From NCBI GenBank assembly GCA_946122785.1, contig CAMGYJ010000002.1:24340492-24404491 (forward strand): DNA of 64,000 nucleotides, given 5' to 3'. The DNA is from Linum tenue (Eukaryota > Streptophyta > Magnoliopsida > Malpighiales > Linaceae). A program made the position numbers and the translations under genes. This document shows, one piece after another, positions 22,471-33,672 of this stretch. The notes under the pieces are model-generated. The model made no database searches, was not told the DNA's origin, and saw only the letters and a list, made by a program, of their open reading frames with translations. How positions within the stretch are numbered: position 1 is the stretch's first letter; each line of letters starts with the position of its first letter.

Positions 22471-23799
22471 TGATTCGCTATGACAAAACTCCTAACAATG
22501 GCCAAGTGTAACCAATGAAAGGGACTGCAGTATAGTGGCTCAAGTAATAAATATCGAATCCATGGGTCTCTAGAGTTACTATTACTCAGCTTCAGTTCAT
22601 TATCTAAAATCAAATTAAGATAGAACGACTAAAACTACTCTAGCAAACTACAATTAAAGTTAATCTAATTACAGGTTGGGAACTCACTTAGGTATGATTC
22701 CCCCTAGCCACTAGCCAGATTAATGATTGATGATTTCTAACTTGTTTCACTTTCATTCACAATGCGGAGAATCCTTGACTAGACCTTGAATCTCGACTAA
22801 AGGATCAAGGCCCTCTTGAGTCAATTGCCTAGAGGGACGTATCCTTCTCTAGAACAACCGATCAAGGAGTTCTGAACTAGACTCCCTCTATCGAATGAGG
22901 TTCTCAATCGATACAAAGCAGTGAATCGACCCTCGACTAAAGCAATCGATCCAATACTATCAATCTATGGTGCTCTATTGACCTAATCAGGTATTCGCTC
23001 TCATAGGATTAAAGCAGAATCAATAATCTCGACTAAAGCAGAATTGAATCGTGAAAACGTGCATAGATTGAATATGAACTCAAGATTATCAAGTAGGAGT
23101 ACTCATACAATCATCCAATCAAACAAACATAGCTAGGGTTCCTCAAAACATAAGTGAAGGGAAGTTACTCCATAGAGAAGAGAGAGACTGCAGTAAGAAT
23201 CTTCAGATGATCAGTCTTCAAGTCCGGGCTTGTTCCTCGAGCTTCCAAGGCGAATAAATCCTCCAATTCCACTCCAAGAATGCCCTCAAATCTCCCTCTC
23301 TCTCTTTGGTTAATCCCTTGGGTATTTGGGATCCAAAACCCAGCTCTCCCCTTGCAAAAACGCACACAACAGGCTTTTAACAACCTGCGTTCGCCATCCC
23401 CGGTCAGAATACCCGATCGGGTATTTTAGGTGGCTGGCCAGGGATTGTTGAAATGCACTATCGAGGACAGGGGATTAATCCCGGGTCAAGGTCAAGAATA
23501 CCCGACCGGGGATTTATGCTCAATGTCCGGGCCCCCTTCTGCTTCTCAAACGCCCAAAAGTGATTTTCCCCAGTCTGCTTAGATTAATAACCGGCCGGGT
23601 ATTTTGCTCCTACAGCACACTTCAACTCAAACGTGCTCCTTTCGACCCGAAACTCGTTTGTTCACCTCGATGCCAATGACAAGCCCTGAAATATGACATA
23701 AACACACAACCTAGCGTGAAATCGACTTAAAACACGAGAATCAACATCTCAAATGACTCAAGAATATATGTAAAAACATGTGCAATCAATGGTCTATCA
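22471..23799. mobile_element. Solo LTR nested in the copia element, 1329 bp
   Basis: It interrupts the copia gag region. It begins TGATTCGCTATG and ends GGTCTATCA, with TG..CA ends, flanked by CGGGG (22466-22470) and CGGGA (23800-23804), a 5-bp duplication with one mismatch. The interior holds repeated TCGACTAAAG motifs and a cluster of ATACCCGATCGGGTATT-like palindromes (23400-23610). No coding region or second LTR is present. The copia gag frame on the two sides is continuous in sense, so the insertion is younger than the copia element. Confidence 0.8.
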
Positions 23800-23804
23800 C
23801 GGGA

Positions 23805-24779
23805 ATCCAGACCGGTTGCCACGTCCACGACCGCGCCTTCCACGTTCTCCACGATCAGTGGATTGATTCCTACTCCCATCAGATTCACTCGGCCAACCAA
23901 TTATCTCCTAGCAAGTTTCTTTCTAGTGCCCTGCCTTCTCACAGTGAGTACACCATGGCCTACAATCCGCAGTGCGATTTGTCGGTAAAGGGGACTCCCC
24001 CTGGACCTTAGAGGAGGGGTTTCCCTGAGCCTGTAGTGTTGCCGCCTCGACATTTGGACGACGACTATTCATAATGAGGCGCTGTTGTCATCATTGCTGA
24101 CCATTTGATATGCTTCCACAAGAGTCCGAGTGGGTTTCATGGACAAGACTTGACTTCGAACGATATTGAAAACATCATCTAATCCAATTAGGAAATCGAA
24201 AATCCTGTTGCTATCTTCAATATCACGCATTCGTTTTTCGATTTCACAGGTACAGTGGCCGCAGGTATACTTGGGTGCTGGAGAGATTTCTTGAATTTCG
24301 TCCCAAAGGCTGCGAAGATTAGTGTAGAAGGCAAACACGCTTGCCTTTTCTTGTTGATGAAGAGCTATGGATCGACGAAGTTGATATAGGCGCGCCATAC
24401 TCCCCATGCCAAAAAACTCTTTGAGATTAGACCATATTTGTTGTGCGGTTGCAGCATACTGCACGCTTTGGCGAACCTCACGGGACATTGAGTTCTTTAG
24501 CCATCCCATGACCATGGCGTTACAACGTTCCCATGCATCTTGATGCCAATCAGCTTCAACCTTGACGAGTTTGCCTGTGACAAATCCCAATTTGTTCTTT
24601 GCTAAGAGCGCTTAACACATATTAGCTTCCCATTCGCCATAATTTAGCTCGGTGAGTAACTCATCCACGAAGACATGACCCGGTTGATCAGACGGGTGTA
24701 AGAAATACGGTGAAAAAGGCTCTGGTCCGTTCTTCATAACTCCAGAAGAATCACTTGATTCCTTCGTCTTGCCAGCCAT
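23805..24779 (-). pseudogene. Copia gag
   Basis: The start ATG at 24777-24779 is followed by about 55 codons and a TAA (24612-24614). The frame then continues as GFVTGKLVKVEADWHQDAW with the copia gag motifs WLKNSMSREVRQS, AQQIWSNLKEFFGM and YTNLRSLWDEIQ. A Gly/Arg-rich segment (23805-23850) precedes the solo-LTR insertion. The single stop inactivates gag. Confidence 0.85.
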
Positions 24780-24873
24780 GGAGATGAAACCCTAGAAGAG
24801 ACAGCCGATTTAAGAAGAGAGAACTCGGCAGAACACAGAAGTTGGATCGCTCAAAGCCATGGCTCTGATACCA

Positions 24874-25187
24874 TGTTAAAATCGACAACACGGAATAGAA
24901 AACAATCACAAAACAACGAGAATTTTACGTGGTATCCATGTTCGATGTGAACAGGACTAATCCACGGAGAGCTTGAAAGAGCTCTCGACTATGACTTATT
25001 ATTGATGATTGACAACTGACTTAGCAAGTCTAGCTTGCTATTTATACAAAAGGAAGACATCAACCGAGACCTTTCCTTGTCGGCCAAGTAAAGGAAAGAA
25101 CATGGGAGATTGACAACTCCTACTAGGACACGGACCACTCCACAATTACCTTGTGGTCCTATTACATTGACAAAGTGACATTCTACA
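24874..25187 (-). repeat. 5' LTR of the copia element
   Basis: 314 bp, TGTTAAAATC to TTCTACA on the plus strand. The primer-binding site TGGTATCAGAGC follows directly on the minus strand (plus 24862-24873). The adjacent gene sequence resumes at 25188. Confidence 0.9.
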
Positions 25188-25565
25188 CACAAGGACAACA
25201 AAAGCCAAGGTATTGCCAGAACTAGTTTTGGCAGCACCAAGGACATCCCTCTCCCAAAGAGCGTGGGGAAGGGAAGTTCTCTGAATCTCTGTCATATTGA
25301 CGAAACCACTCTTCTTCAGCGCGTCCAACATCTTCTTCGATAGCGGCAATTTGTTGAACTTCGTCGCTGCGGGATATGCAGAGAAACTGTCGTCATGGAG
25401 GCGTCCGACCGCTGGTCTGGCAACAGTTTGAGAGCAAGAGGGTTAGAACCAGACCCGGGGTTTTGGGACTCAATATAGTCTTTCAATAAGGAGATTTCAA
25501 CCAACTCTAATGACCACCCGCTTTTTTCGATATGCCTTGGACTTGGACTTCGATTTGTTTCCCAT

Positions 25566-26440
25566 GGTCGTTGCTTGTAAACAATAAAGGATCTAGTGAT
25601 GGGTGAGTTTTGGGTGAGACACAAAGATAGGAGCAGTGGAGGTCGAGATTTAGGGTTTATGGGGATGGATTCACTAACTGTTTATTCACTATTGTGACAC
25701 AGTTGAACCCGGTTTGAATTGTTACTTGGATGTGGCATGTATATGTTCCGTTGGAATAACCGGTTCCTGTCAAATTGTCAATTAGATAAGTAAAAATCAC
25801 TAATATTGAATAAATGTAGACATATACATCATAATTGAATTCAATATCTCAAAATTTACATATTTAAATAAAATATAACTTTCACAAAATAAAAATTCTC
25901 ATATTTAAATACAACATTTACCCAGCATTCGAATGTTTATATTTGAATTCAACAAATAACGAAAATATTTAACTTTCAAATTTATTGTTCATTAAATTCA
26001 CCCAAACGACATCATTTTATTTAGAATTCGAAAAACAGTCATGCCAGTCATACCATATGCATTCCAACCGGTACTAGCTAAACTCAGTTGTACCGACCGA
26101 CATGCCACTGGTTTGTTATGCCTATGGTGATAAGGACTACGGTGCGCGCTTCTGCTTTCTTGCCGTTTCTTTGGTGGTGGGCTGTGATTTCTGATAAGAG
26201 TTGAAGCATTGCTAGCTGTTGTGTTTCAGGGGGAATTTATATGGGTTTACAATATTATTATTGGGCAATTGGGGATTTGTTTTCATCTTGTAAGATTGGA
26301 TTTTTCTTTTTGGGTTGATCGGTTGCTGTGTATATATGAGCAAGTAAAGATAGGTCATTCTCCTACAGTTTTGCTTTTTATCCTTTCTGCAAGTGTGTCT
26401 AAATAGGGCAAGTTTAGATGTAGTTGTGGGCAAGTTTAGA
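25566..26440. other. AT-rich spacer between divergent helicase and CID-like pseudogenes
   Basis: This region would hold the promoters of both head-to-head genes. It is AT-rich (especially 25790-26030). No convincing TATA box pair, TIR or ORF with domain content was recognised. Confidence 0.5.
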
Positions 26441-26455
26441 TGCAATGTAAATGTG

Positions 26456-26686
26456 AGTGTTGGGAGCATGATAGAGGCTCTTATAATCTTTTCTAGCGAC
26501 CTTGTTCAAGTTGTTGCCAAGGTATGTCAACATTCTGTTTCGGGAATATACTGTACTTATTTCTTATCTATAGTCATTTGTTTCATGAACTATGGTGTCA
26601 TATCTTCAGGGGGTTTTACAGCCAGCAGATGGTGTAAATGGTAATGTTACAGATTACAACGTTCAAGCTGCGGTTACCAATGGTTA
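26456..26686 (+). pseudogene. CID3/CID4-like gene, upstream exons (ataxin-2 N-terminal region)
   Basis: An exon ending at 26521 (AAG|GTATGT) encodes ALIIFSSDLVQVVAK, resembling the end of the ataxin-2 Lsm-like region. The next exon starts at 26610 after TCTTCAG and encodes GVLQPADGVNGNVTDYNVQ, then reaches an in-frame TAA at about 26684. No start codon or complete Lsm domain is seen upstream, so the 5' end is missing or too diverged. The gene resumes at 30490 after the gag-only LTR element. Confidence 0.55.
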
Positions 26687-26699
26687 AGGCAAAGCACTC

Positions 26700-27110
26700 T
26701 GAAATTTTTTATGTGGATAGCCGACCGAAATAGGTACTTTTAATTTACTTGCAACTTGTTTCATGTGGACTTGACATGTTAAAAATACTAGATTTAATTG
26801 CATATTGTACCGTAGTTAATATAATCCCTCACTAAAAGGGCGATGCTTTATTTAATTGAAATACTATGCTAGTGAAACCTTCTTTGTATTATATGGTTCT
26901 CTTGGCTCATCAATAAACGAGCCGAGCTCGAGTCGGCTCATTTATTGAAATCTTGATTCATTATTAAGATCATGAGTTCAACTCATTTATTCTAAATAGT
27001 TGAACCCTTACAAGAAACTCTAAGATATTTTTTAAATTACATGTCATAATATATGTATGTCATGTATGATACACGCGATTAATGATCTCATACTCGCGAA
27101 CAAGGGCTTG
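26700..27110. other. Non-coding stretch before the TR-GAG element
   Basis: Probably a decayed intron of the CID-like gene. It contains GAGCCGAGCTCGAGTCGGCTC-like short inverted repeats near 26915-26940. No ORF of note. Confidence 0.4.
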
Positions 27111-27525
27111 TGATAGAAACCCGTTCTCCGGGTTCTATCTAATGAAGGAAAAAGGGTTAGAAAATGGGATGGGAGCCTTGATTTGGCTCCTGGTGCTGCT
27201 CGAGTTAGATGGGAAAAAGAAGAAGGAAGTGGAAGTGAGGGGGAAGGGGAAAGAAGATGGCTACTACGCAGCCAGAGAGGGAGGGAAGGGGTCGGCAAGG
27301 AGAGTAGGAAGAGGGAGAGAATATACTAGGTAATTAGGGTTTAATCTTTTGCTAATCCTCATTCAACGTAGTAAAATAGTTTAAATAAAAATTTCTAATT
27401 ACCTATAACTACCCCAACTTATTAATCCCCCAATCAAATCCCCCAAATACCCATAAATTCGTAAACAATCATAAACTAACAAATAAGTCCAAATGCTAAA
27501 TGAATCGGAATGCAGGTTTCTATCA
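27111..27525 (-). repeat. 3' LTR of the TR-GAG element
   Basis: 415 bp; pairs with 29676-30088. It differs by scattered substitutions and one or two small indels. Confidence 0.92.
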
Positions 27526-27554
27526 TCTCTGCCTCCATCGAATCAACCTTGTCC

Positions 27555-29641
27555 TCAAGGTTGCCAGTCCTCCACATAATCTTCGCCCCTGCCTTCCGCC
27601 GCATCTTCCTCGGCCTCTTCCTCCCATCTTCCCACCAGCATCATCAAGTCCGGCTTCGCACACTTATGCCCAATGGTGAACCGCTCATCACAGTTGAAGC
27701 ACTTTCCTTCCCTTCTCTTCTGCTCTATCTCTGGTGAGCTTAGCCTGACAAAACCCTTAGTCGGGGCCATAGGCCCAGGCCGTGCTGTCGTGGCTGCTGC
27801 TCCCAGTGCCGCGCTAACCCCGCTGCTAGCATTAATAGCGGTGCTGCCACTCCCGCTACTCCCTGCACCTGCATGGCCTCCTCCTCCAGACTTGGGATAA
27901 CGCCCTATGACGTTCCTCCAGCTTGCCAGCTCTTCCTCCTTATGTCATGCAAGACGAAAAACAGCCCGCAAGGTATCTGGCTCAAAAATCTTGATTGCCG
28001 CAGCAATCTCTGTTTTTAGACCTGCCATGCACATTCCCACCAGGGTTTCTTCCGGAACTCCCTTACACTGGTTTCCCAGTTTGAGGAACTCTGCCCGATA
28101 ATCAGTTACTGACCTGGTCTGCCTGAGCTTGGCCAGCTGCTCCAGCGCCCAGCCCTCTGATTTGCCGAATTGGTAGTGAAGCTCCTCCTGAAATATCGGC
28201 CAAGTAATCAGCGTCTGCGCGGTAGCATAGGATCTCTCCAACCACTCCCACCAGTGCAGGGCATCTCCCTCCAGATAGAAGGATGCTAGTTGCGCCTTCC
28301 TTTCCTCCGGAGTCGGGTGATTTTTGAACCACCTGTGAGCTGCATATAACCATAAACCGGCGTCCTCCTGACCATTGAATTTTGGAAACTCAATGGTCGG
28401 GGGCTTGGCCCGAAACACCAACCCATACTCATCATCATATCGATCATATCCACCATACCTGCCAGCACTGGGGTAGCCTTGGGGATACCCAGGAGGTCCA
28501 TGTGCGTCACCTACGGAACCCCAGCCATGCCCGTCCTCTCCTGAATAGTCTTCGTACCTCCCTGGTTGACCCCCTGAATCTCCTGCTGCTGCTACTGCGT
28601 TCGGAGGTCCGTGTGCACTTGAGCCCTCCAGCTGGGCTCGCCATTCAGCTACTGGTCGGCCATCCGGAGTCAACTCGAACCGGTGTGGTTCACTTGCGGT
28701 TCGGCCCACCCCGGTTCGACCATTGGTGGTCCACCCCGCCCCGGTTCGGCCTCTATCGGTCCACCCAGCTCCGGGTCGACCCTCCTCGATCCATCCCGCC
28801 CCGGCCAGACCATCAGCGGTCCACCCATCACCGGTTTGACCGGCTTTGGTCCACCCAAATCCGGCCCGGCCGCCTTCGACCCAGCGCAGTCCGGTTCGAC
28901 CATATGGGCCTGACTGGTTCACCATGAGCCGATCTGCCTCGCCTGCCCGATCGAACCCGCCCCCAGCCCGCTGCACACGGCCCATCTCACGCTCCATGGA
29001 GTGTGGGCCCATTGGGTTGTAACACGGGTTCTGGGCCACGTTGTCGTAGCCCGGCATCTTTGCCTTACCACGTATGGCCTCGATCTCCTCAGCCGTCAGA
29101 GTCGGCAGCAGCTCGGGCCCATTACGAGGCCCCTCAGTATCGAAGCCCACTCGTTCAACCGTTGGCCGCGACCGTCTCTCCTCCTGGCCCCGCTAGCCGC
29201 CGTGACAACCGCCGAGCTCCCTCCTCCAGCGCCCGCGCGAGGGCCCGCCACCGCCGTTGGGCTTGCCTGGGTCGCCTCCACCTCGCCCCGATCTCCACCG
29301 CCGAGCCCCAACGCCGCCGACAACCACCTCTGCTCCTCCTGCATGCTGGTGAGGGGTTGCATGATCACGTCACGTTCATGCCTGGCCTTTTCAACCTCAA
29401 CCTGCACCTCCTCCATGTTGGAGTCGGTCCTCAACTGCATCGCCATGATGGTGTGCATCGAGGCTTGGAGATCGTCATTCTCCGTCTCGTCCACCATGAC
29501 ACCTTCGCGCCGATTGTCTGCCAGCGGCGAGGAAGCCCTGGTCGTGGCCGCCGCCGCCTTGGATCCAGTATCGGACTTCTCTGTGGGAGACTTGGTGATC
29601 GCCATGGTTCTGCTGCCAGTCCTGGTGTAGAGTTGCGACAA
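27555..29641 (-). pseudogene. Gag of the TR-GAG element (Ty3/gypsy type)
   Basis: Three minus-strand segments form one gag. 29641-29096 is a charged coiled-coil-like N-terminus (MQLRTDSNMEEVQVEVEKAR). 29150-27945 carries the decapeptide repeats and the retrotransposon gag domain, with PKFNGQEDAGLWLYAAHRWF, ALHWWEWLERSY and LRQTRSVTDYRAEFLKLGNQ. 27770-27555 has the zinc knuckle CFNCDERFTIGHKC and stops close to the LTR. Frameshifts near 29145 and about 27940 break the frame. GC content is clearly higher than in surrounding DNA. Confidence 0.88.
28680..28905 (-). repeat. 30-bp tandem repeats encoding a Gly-Trp-Thr decapeptide array in gag
   Basis: About six to seven 30-bp units on the plus strand have cores such as CCGGTTCGACC...GGTCCACCC. 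On the coding strand they give period-10 peptides of the type GWTDRGRTGA, GWTADGLAGA, GWIEEGRPGA and GWTTNGRTGV. Confidence 0.9.
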
Positions 29642-29675
29642 ACTCAGTAGTCGGAATCGGGCTCTGATACCAGAT

Positions 29676-30088
29676 GATAGAAACCCGTTCTCCGGGTTCT
29701 ATCTAGTGAAGGAAAAAGGGTTAGAAAATGGGATGAGAGCCTTGATTTGGCTCCTGGTGCTGCTCGAGTGAGATGGGAAAAGGAAGAAGGAAGTGGAAGT
29801 GAGGGGGAAGGGGAAAGAAGATGGCTGCTGCGCAGCCAGAGAGGGAGGGAAGGGGTCGGCAAGGAGAGTAGGGAGAGGCAGAGAGGATACTAGGTAATTA
29901 GGGTTTAATCTTTTGCTAATCCTCATTCAACATAGTAAAATAGTTGAAATAACAATTCCTAATTACATATAACTACCCCAACTTATTAATCCCCAATCAA
30001 ATCCCCCAAATACCCATAAATTCGTAAACAATCATAAACTAACAAATAAGTCCAAATGCTAAATGAATCGGAATGCAGGTTTCTATTA
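29676..30088 (-). repeat. 5' LTR of the TR-GAG element
   Basis: 413 bp, adjacent to the primer-binding site on the minus strand. Ends TATTA where the other LTR has TATCA. Confidence 0.92.
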
Positions 30089-30093
30089 GCTTG

Positions 30094-30489
30094 TTCTAAT
30101 GATACTACCACTGGTCTTAGATTTGAAGGTCTCGAGTTTGAATTCCTTAAATAGCATCTAATAATAAAAAGGAAATATAAGTCTCCTTATCCAAAAGAAA
30201 AAAAAATCTCAAACTTTAAGTGTTAAAAGAAAACACTCATATGTTTTCTTTGTATATTACTCAAGGGTCACTACCAACAACTAAAACATGGATTTGGTGG
30301 CCCTCCTTGGTCCGGAAATTGTTATCATCGTAAGCCATCCTTCTCCCATGACATTATTGTTGTTTATTATTTAATGGTTAAGAGAACTGCTTCATTTGTT
30401 CTGCATAGTAGTGGATAAGTTACCTTTTAAAGCATTCCTGTATGATATTTCTGCGAATCTTTGAGACTCTTGTCAAATATTGCTGGCAG
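30094..30489 (+). other. Intron-like stretch of the CID-like gene
   Basis: AT-rich DNA between the TR-GAG element and the acceptor TGCTGGCAG at 30489. No ORF of note. Confidence 0.45.
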
Positions 30490-31791
30490 ACATCTCCTGG
30501 ACTTTGTAAGCCAGCCAATGGATTCTGTGATAGGCCTACATCTGCAGATTCCACCTCTGCTAGTGGCACTTCTTCAGGGATTTATATTGCTTCAGATCCT
30601 GTGTCAGAGCATAATTCCTTAACGATATCTTCTAATGCACCATCTCCGCAAAGTTCAGAATCCAATAAAAGCTCTAAGGTAAGTATTGATAACCCATAGC
30701 GCAATGATTTCGCCCATTCTATATTTTAAGCAAGCAAGTAATATATTCGGGCATGGTATAATCGTGCACTTCATTTTTAATTACCATTCTTCTAATAGAG
30801 CTGATAATCATATGATTTCCGATTGAGTATGTTATCCGTTATTGGTATTTAGGAGTTCAAGCTCAATCCTGGTGCCAAGGTTTTTTGTCCCTCTTTTGCG
30901 AGTTCTGTGGCAGCACCTTCTCCAGCAGTACTGACACTTGGTGGAATGTCTTACATGCCAAGCAGCTCCCCCATATTACCTTTTCCTGCTCCTCAACCTG
31001 AAGTCAACATTGGTCCTTTTGCACCTCGACCTTCTGTCCCTGCTAAGATTACTCCATATACTAACTTGATAGCTGGAAATGGGGGCAACAACTCACAATT
31101 TTCACAGCCTGTATGTTCCATTCATTTCTCTTGTTGTTCTTTTTCTCAGACATGTTACATCTCAAGTTCTCAGAACCTTCACATCCCATAAAAAAAAGTT
31201 CTTGATCTAGGATGTACCTCTTAAGTTGAACTAGCTCGGTGTAAAATACCTATTGTTATGCATGAGTAATGCATAAATTGGTTATGTATTACTCGAACTG
31301 AATAAGAGAAGGGGGTATTTAGAAAAAAAACAACTTAAATTTTCCTGAAAAATGGGCTACTTTGGTGCATGTTATTTGAACCACAAGATGTAAGTAGGCT
31401 TCATCATAGAATCTGTGGTACTAGTGCATATATATGAGCCAATGTTTGGAGGGTTTTGTACTAATTGCAGAACTTCTATCTTGATAGATTGTTGGTCACA
31501 TGGGAAGCCGGACTCTACCACTTAGATATGTTGGTCAGTATCACATTATACCTACTGGACCTGCATATGTGCCTCCAAATTCTCCACCCGTAAGGAAAAT
31601 GCAAATCTCCTCTAGCATGGCGTTCCTTTTCTTGATAACTGTACTAAAATTAATAATTGAATATTTATTCACTAGATGCTTTTGTACAGTTTGCTGTTTT
31701 TTCAATTCATTCAAGTACATCCCTTCTTTTTCTACAGCTTATGGTTGGACGGTTGGTTCAGCAGCTTGTCTACGGGCAGCCAGTTGCCCTT
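30490..31791 (+). pseudogene. CID3/CID4-like gene, PAM2-containing exons (ataxin-2 family)
   Basis: Four exons have clean GT-AG borders, all phase 0: 30490-30678 (63 codons), 30853-31110 (86), 31488-31589 (34) and 31738-31791 (18). The second begins EFKLNPGAKVFCPSFAS, a PAM2 motif (LNPxAxxF) that binds the MLLE domain of poly(A)-binding protein. The third and fourth read IVGHMGSRTLPLRYVGQYH and QQLVYGQPVAL, as in plant CID3/CID4 proteins. These exons are undamaged. The gene is classed as a pseudogene because the 5' exons are broken (26456-26686), a TR-GAG element sits inside, and the 3' exon in the right arm has a premature stop. It continues at 34457. Confidence 0.8.
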
Positions 31792-33672
31792 GTAAGATCC
31801 ACTCTGCCCTTGCGATGGTTGATAACGGTTTTATTTGTCACTAGCATCAACCCTGCCCTTTGGGCAGGTAATGTCTTCCTTGGTTTTGTACCATGTAATT
31901 TTTGAGAAGTTAGGGGTGTATTCGGTGGCTGCTTAGTCTCATCCGAGAGGTCAGATAAGGTGTTATAAATAATGATAATTGGTATGATTTCTCTAAAACT
32001 CGAATCCAACTCATTAATTTTAAAGGTGGGTAAAACTCACAACCGATCCAAACTCAAAATTCATTAACACTAAATTTTATCAATTTTAACCGGATATGAT
32101 CGAGTACTCTTGAATCATGGTTCAATTACCATCTCTAGAATTATCCTACGGTATATGTAGTTGAATTGAAGTTAAAGAAGAAACAATTGTTTTATCATAA
32201 TATATGTAAACTTTTTAAGAAGGTTTATTGTGTCATTAGGAATGGAAATTTGAACCCCATATATGTTCCAGTAGCATTATATTACATATGTTGAGAACCA
32301 AACCCATATACAAAATATTTCACCTTTTCCTTTTCATCAAACTCTTTTCAATTCATGATTTTATTAACCTTCCTTTCATGATTTTTATAATAAGCAGCAC
32401 CGAATTATAAAACTCAACCAAATCTTGGTTGTCTTTATCAAGAATGTGACAAATAATAAGTTGATATCTTCTTAAATTGTTCTTTCATTCAGATTTCTCG
32501 TGTTTTTATTTGGTATACAAAAAGTAAATTTAACCAATTTTTTCATGAGAATGTATTAAATGAAAAAACACTTGATGAGTATTTCTAATAACAAATAAGT
32601 TATATATTTTTATTGATCGCAATAGAATTTTAATTAAAATGCTGAAAATTATAGTTATAATTTATTTAATTGAAGTTGTTTATGAAAGATTCACTTCTTC
32701 CGAATTTATTTTCGCATAAAAAAATAATCATGTTCTAGTCAAAATAGTAACACTTCTATATACATTTATAATCTATTATATCTATGCAATAAAAATGATT
32801 TAATATATATTTATAATTAATATATCTAAATTTCTTATAAAAAACACAGTAAAACTTCAGGCAAAAAAATACTTAAAAGTTAAAACCCGTCTCTACACCC
32901 TTTAGGAATTATTCTATGAATTCATTAATATGTAGAAAATTAAAATCCCACCAAAGGGTTCCAATTTTACAGAGCAGGGGTTATCTACCTATTGGCTCAC
33001 CCTGTCACGGCACCGGAGCCGTTTCAGGCTTTCAGCGCAGAAGAAATTAAAGAAAAAGGTAATAACTAAAATGATTCTTGAAGTTGAAATTTGGGGGTGA
33101 CTGTGTCCAGAACCTGGCAATTGAATGAGTAGATTCGGGGGTGAATCTTTATCTGCGTCTCGTTCCGTCATAATCGAATTCGTAGGCCGACGTCATCTGG
33201 ACCCTTTTTGTTAAGCAGAAGTGAGGCGTTGTAATTAACAAAGGGATTCAGTCATTCAATAGTTCTTCAGTTGATACTGTAGTGGAAGGAGAATATGAAG
33301 ATGGCGGCGGTGGACAAAGAAGTGAAGAACTGGACAGTTGCTTGCCGGAGGGTCGGGTAGAGATTTCAGCGATGATGGCTGTGGTGGAGAAGGAATCTTA
33401 ATTGGAAGGGGAAGGAGATCCATGAAGATTGTTGTCGGACGGTATGGCCGTAAAAGGAAAATTGGGGCCTGTTGGAAAGAAGTGGCGGTTTGTGGTGGGG
33501 ATATGAAGGATATTTGGGGCTAAATGGAGAGTTTTCGTTGGGTTAGGTTTTTTTTTTTTAACTTTGGTGGATTGTGATTGGCCAAGAGTTGTGCTGACGT
33601 GGAAGCATAAGGGGAAGGGAAATTTGAATCCGTGAAGGGTTAAATGAGAAATCCCTTATTATATTCTTTAGA
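31792..33672. other. AT-rich region between CID-like exons and the right arm
   Basis: This is probably a long intron of the CID-like gene plus an unidentified insertion. A possible element end, GGGGTGTATTCGGTGGCTGC, lies near 31913, without a partner end found. 32030-32960 is very AT-rich. 33290-33530 is purine-rich with a 61-codon Gly/Arg-rich ORF (33338-33523) that has no recognised domain. Confidence 0.45.

Larger units (their letters stand above)
18693..25187 (-). mobile_element. Ty1-copia retrotransposon, 6.5 kb, in the helicase pseudogene
   Basis: Two LTRs of about 310 bp (5' LTR 24874-25187, 3' LTR 18693-18998 in element orientation) flank gag, protease, integrase, RT and RNase H in copia order on the minus strand. 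A primer-binding site TGGTATCAGAGC lies next to the 5' LTR (24862-24873). A purine tract GAGGGGGAG (about 18999-19010) lies next to the 3' LTR. Flanking 5-mers are CACAG and CACAA, a target duplication with one mismatch. The coding region has several stops and frameshifts, and a solo LTR (22471-23799) is nested within it. Confidence 0.92.
18053..25565 (-). pseudogene. DEAD-box RNA helicase pseudogene of RH32/DDX10 type, split by a copia element
   Basis: Exon 1 (25565 to about 25191) starts MGNKSKSKSKAYRKK, has frame changes, then reads FVNMTEIQRTSLPHAL (Q-motif region) and motif I as AKTSSGNT instead of AxTGSGKT. The Walker-A Lys and a Gly are therefore lost. Exon 2 (18578-18303) has motif Ia PTRELA, GGRKDV and CTPSRLLQHMDETP (motif Ib), with an in-frame TGA at 18549-18551. 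It ends at CAG|GTCAGT. The motif II (DEAD) exon never appears: the intron is cut at 18053 by the inverted-repeat junction. A copia element at 18693-25187 sits at the exon 1 donor. Intact homologues act in nucleolar rRNA processing; this copy cannot. Confidence 0.85.
27111..30088 (-). mobile_element. Gag-only LTR retrotransposon (TR-GAG type), 2978 bp
   Basis: LTRs of about 413-415 bp at 27111-27525 and 29676-30088 are highly similar, with ends TGATAGAAACC..GGTTTCTATCA (the right copy ends TATTA). The perfect target duplication GCTTG lies at 27106-27110 and 30089-30093. A primer-binding site TGGTATCAGAGCC (29661-29673, minus) marks the right LTR as 5'. The interior of about 2.15 kb encodes only gag with a zinc knuckle; no protease, RT, RNase H or integrase is present. 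This matches the TR-GAG class of non-autonomous LTR elements, which would depend on a partner's enzymes. Confidence 0.92.

Noticed and set aside
28382..29650. Several long plus-strand ORFs (181-215 codons) over the TR-GAG element
   Set aside because: GC-rich antisense of gag; the minus strand has clear gag and zinc-knuckle motifs.
31913..32030. Possible MITE end (GGGGTGTATTCGGTGGC)
   Set aside because: No matching inverted end or target duplication could be found.
33338..33523. 61-codon Gly/Arg-rich ORF near the right junction
   Set aside because: Low-complexity purine-rich DNA, no domain, no counterpart; not supported as a gene.
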